64,000 nucleotides of DNA from contig NW_026251428.1 of NCBI RefSeq assembly GCF_025118155.1, forward strand, positions 62,001 through 126,000, written 5' to 3'. Both the position numbers and the translations under genes were made by a program. The DNA is from Cokeromyces recurvatus (lineage: Eukaryota; Mucoromycota; Mucoromycetes; Mucorales; Mucoraceae). The notes under the pieces are model-generated. The model did not search any database and had not been told where the DNA came from. It saw only the letters and a list, made by a program, of their open reading frames with translations. Numbering within the stretch: position 1 is the stretch's first letter; the number at the start of each line of letters is the position of its first letter. Shown here one piece after another: positions 62,242 through 64,000 of this stretch.

Positions 62242-64000
62242 ACAGATATTCTCTTTTTTTTTTTTTTTCTTTTTGCTTCCCTGCTCACATTTGAGATTAC
62301 TCTTTCTTCCTTCTTTTCTACCTCTTGTATCTTAAGAGTGTTTTTTTTAGTTCCTTTTCTCCTTTTTGAACTGATGTAGGCAATGTAATAAAATTTATTA
62401 CTGTGTGCTCATTTGAGTCGCTTTATTTTATTTTCATGAATAAGAATATAGATTAAAAACTGTTAATGTAACCATGACAATTTTGTAACTCAATTCTGTT
62501 CTCCGCTTCTACATAAGCAAACACTTTCCAGGTACAACTTTCCTCGAATACCTTGTCAACCGATCATATGCTAAGCACCAAATGAATCGAATAAATATTT
62601 CCATAACAAAAGATTCGTCCCTCAAGCTCAAACAGTTGAGGTTCCTCTACCTTTTTTTTTATATTAACGTTTAACGTTTCTTGTAAAATACTATAATATT
62701 GCTTTCAAAAGTATTGTTTAGCCCCATTCCCTTTTTTTTTTCTTATATCTTGTCTCACTATAGGATATTTATCATCTATACAATTGCATCCATCTAACAA
62801 ATTTTTATTAATCAAGTCATAGATTCTCAAATTTGAGAATTCAACAAAGATAGTATATAATATTTAATCATTTTTAATAACTATCGATCGTACTTTCATC
62901 TACATTTGTTGTTCCAATTTTCTACATGTCATAAAAAAAAAAGTGCTACTTAAATGTAACAATTTTGTTCTAGCCAAAATAAATAAAAACGTACAAAGTT
63001 TGGGGCAAAGTAAAATAAACCCTGCTGACAAATTTCATTTTTTTTTTTTCTTTTGCAATTAATTTAACATTAAAGACTTAATAATGTCCCAGAGGGGAAT
63101 AAAACTTAGAGGGACTTACATAGCAAATTTTAAATTAAATTCCTTAATACTTTTCTTTAAAGAGTATAATGAATTGGGTTACTATTATCTTTTTTTTTTT
63201 TTGATATGTAGTATGAAATACAAATCTGAATGTAAGCACATACAAAAAGAAGAAAGATAGTAATTACTTTAATGTTGTTTTAAAGACTTTGATGCTCTCC
63301 GTCCTTACCATATGCATCTAGAACTTGTCTAATTTCAATATTATACAGTAATATTTTCTTACAATAGTTCTTATACTCTAATGAAGTTCATAGTATTTAT
63401 TAGATTTATTTACACTGTCCACAGCTAAATTAATAGATAAAATATATATTTCTGAACAAGTACAATCGGTATGTTATAATTACATGGTGCGTTGACTGTA
63501 AATCTAGAGTTGTTGTAAGGAAAAGTGTATACAAATTTTCAGCCTTGTTGAATTCTATTGTAAGCTTTAGAATTGTATATATTTGTATAAAAAAAAACGA
63601 TTGTTGAATAATCTTTGTAGTCCACCTTTAAGAATGAGGTTTTTCTAGACTGATTACTCATAAATATCTTTTATCAACATAGTCATATTATGAATAAGCG
63701 ATATTGTACTTTGTTTTTCTCTTTAACTAAGTTTCTCATCTTATAGATAAAGGTTATACAAATACCGTCTTTGCTGTGGTAAATAGACGACCATCTTATT
63801 TTCATTTACAAAGTAGGCCAAATATAATACTAAAATTTACTTATTTATGATGGTATTATAGGTTTATTAAATATCTCTCTATATTAAATATGATATGCTG
63901 GTAATTTCCCTACATATACACATCTATATTTATGTATATATTTATCTTTCTTTTCTTTTTAAAAAATAAATAAATTTAAGGTTTATTAACATATTGTCGC
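62242..64000. other. Non-coding right end of window
   Basis: 1.76 kb of AT-rich sequence with T and A runs. No gene, RNA or repeat structure recognised. Confidence 0.4.

Noticed and set aside
1..64000. tRNA, rRNA, snRNA genes and LTR or DNA transposon ORFs
   Set aside because: Eye search for B-box-like GGTTCGA motifs, RNA cores, reverse transcriptase and transposase motifs found none; a covariance-model search would be decisive.

Overview
The window looks like nuclear DNA of a filamentous fungus, most likely an early-diverging Mucoromycota (Mucorales-type) genome. The evidence is the strong AT bias, the many short GT-AG introns (roughly 50-110 bp), the long A or T homopolymers confined to introns and flanks, and a purely eukaryotic gene set: Nic96/Nup93, Noc2, Mak5, Fab1, Atg18, Sgf11, an APSES regulator and prefoldin. 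The assignment to Mucoromycota is inference from protein style; no marker gene (rRNA, tRNA) was found to fix it.

Layout. 1-1074: 3' part of a CNH-domain gene. 1165-2225 (-): LACTB2-like metallo-beta-lactamase, divergent from NOC2 (2815-5132, +). 5250-13793 (-): NIC96/NUP93, a methyltransferase-like protein and a 1,221-residue coiled-coil protein. 13.8-19.0 kb: a gene-poor stretch, then a ceramide synthase (+) and a hotdog thioesterase (-) lying between two nearly identical 276-bp inverted repeats. 19.1-32.6 kb (-): TBC Rab-GAP, a type II membrane glycosyltransferase-like protein, glutamine synthetase and the giant FAB1/PIKfyve lipid kinase. 32.9-34.7 kb (+): MAPR/Dap1 haem protein and EI24. 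34.7-39.3 kb (-): MAK5 helicase and ATG18. 41.6-42.2 kb (-): prefoldin subunit 2. 44.6-49.3 kb (+): a P5-type ATPase with a cysteine-rich N-terminal region and an apparent 1-nt frameshift. 49.9-51.5 kb (+): SGF11 and a small secreted cysteine-containing protein. 53.8-55.0 kb (-): three-finger C2H2 factor. 57.9-59.5 kb (-): APSES (StuA/Efg1-like) regulator. 59.5-64 kb: no convincing intact gene.

The genes are mostly conserved housekeeping functions: ribosome biogenesis (NOC2, MAK5), nuclear pore (NIC96), endolysosomal lipid signalling and autophagy (FAB1, ATG18; ATG18 family proteins bind the PI(3,5)P2 that Fab1 makes), sphingolipid synthesis, nitrogen assimilation, chromatin (SGF11) and development (APSES). 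I see no biosynthetic or defence cluster, CRISPR or intact transposon. The most unusual items are the inverted-repeat pair around the ceramide synthase/thioesterase genes, a GC-rich island at 40.66-40.79 kb, the frameshift in the P5 ATPase, and several short coding-like tracts in the gene-poor intervals that look like decayed genes.

Exon boundaries were read by hand from GT/AG signals and reading-frame continuity. Where phases were checked they are given; other junctions are approximate.
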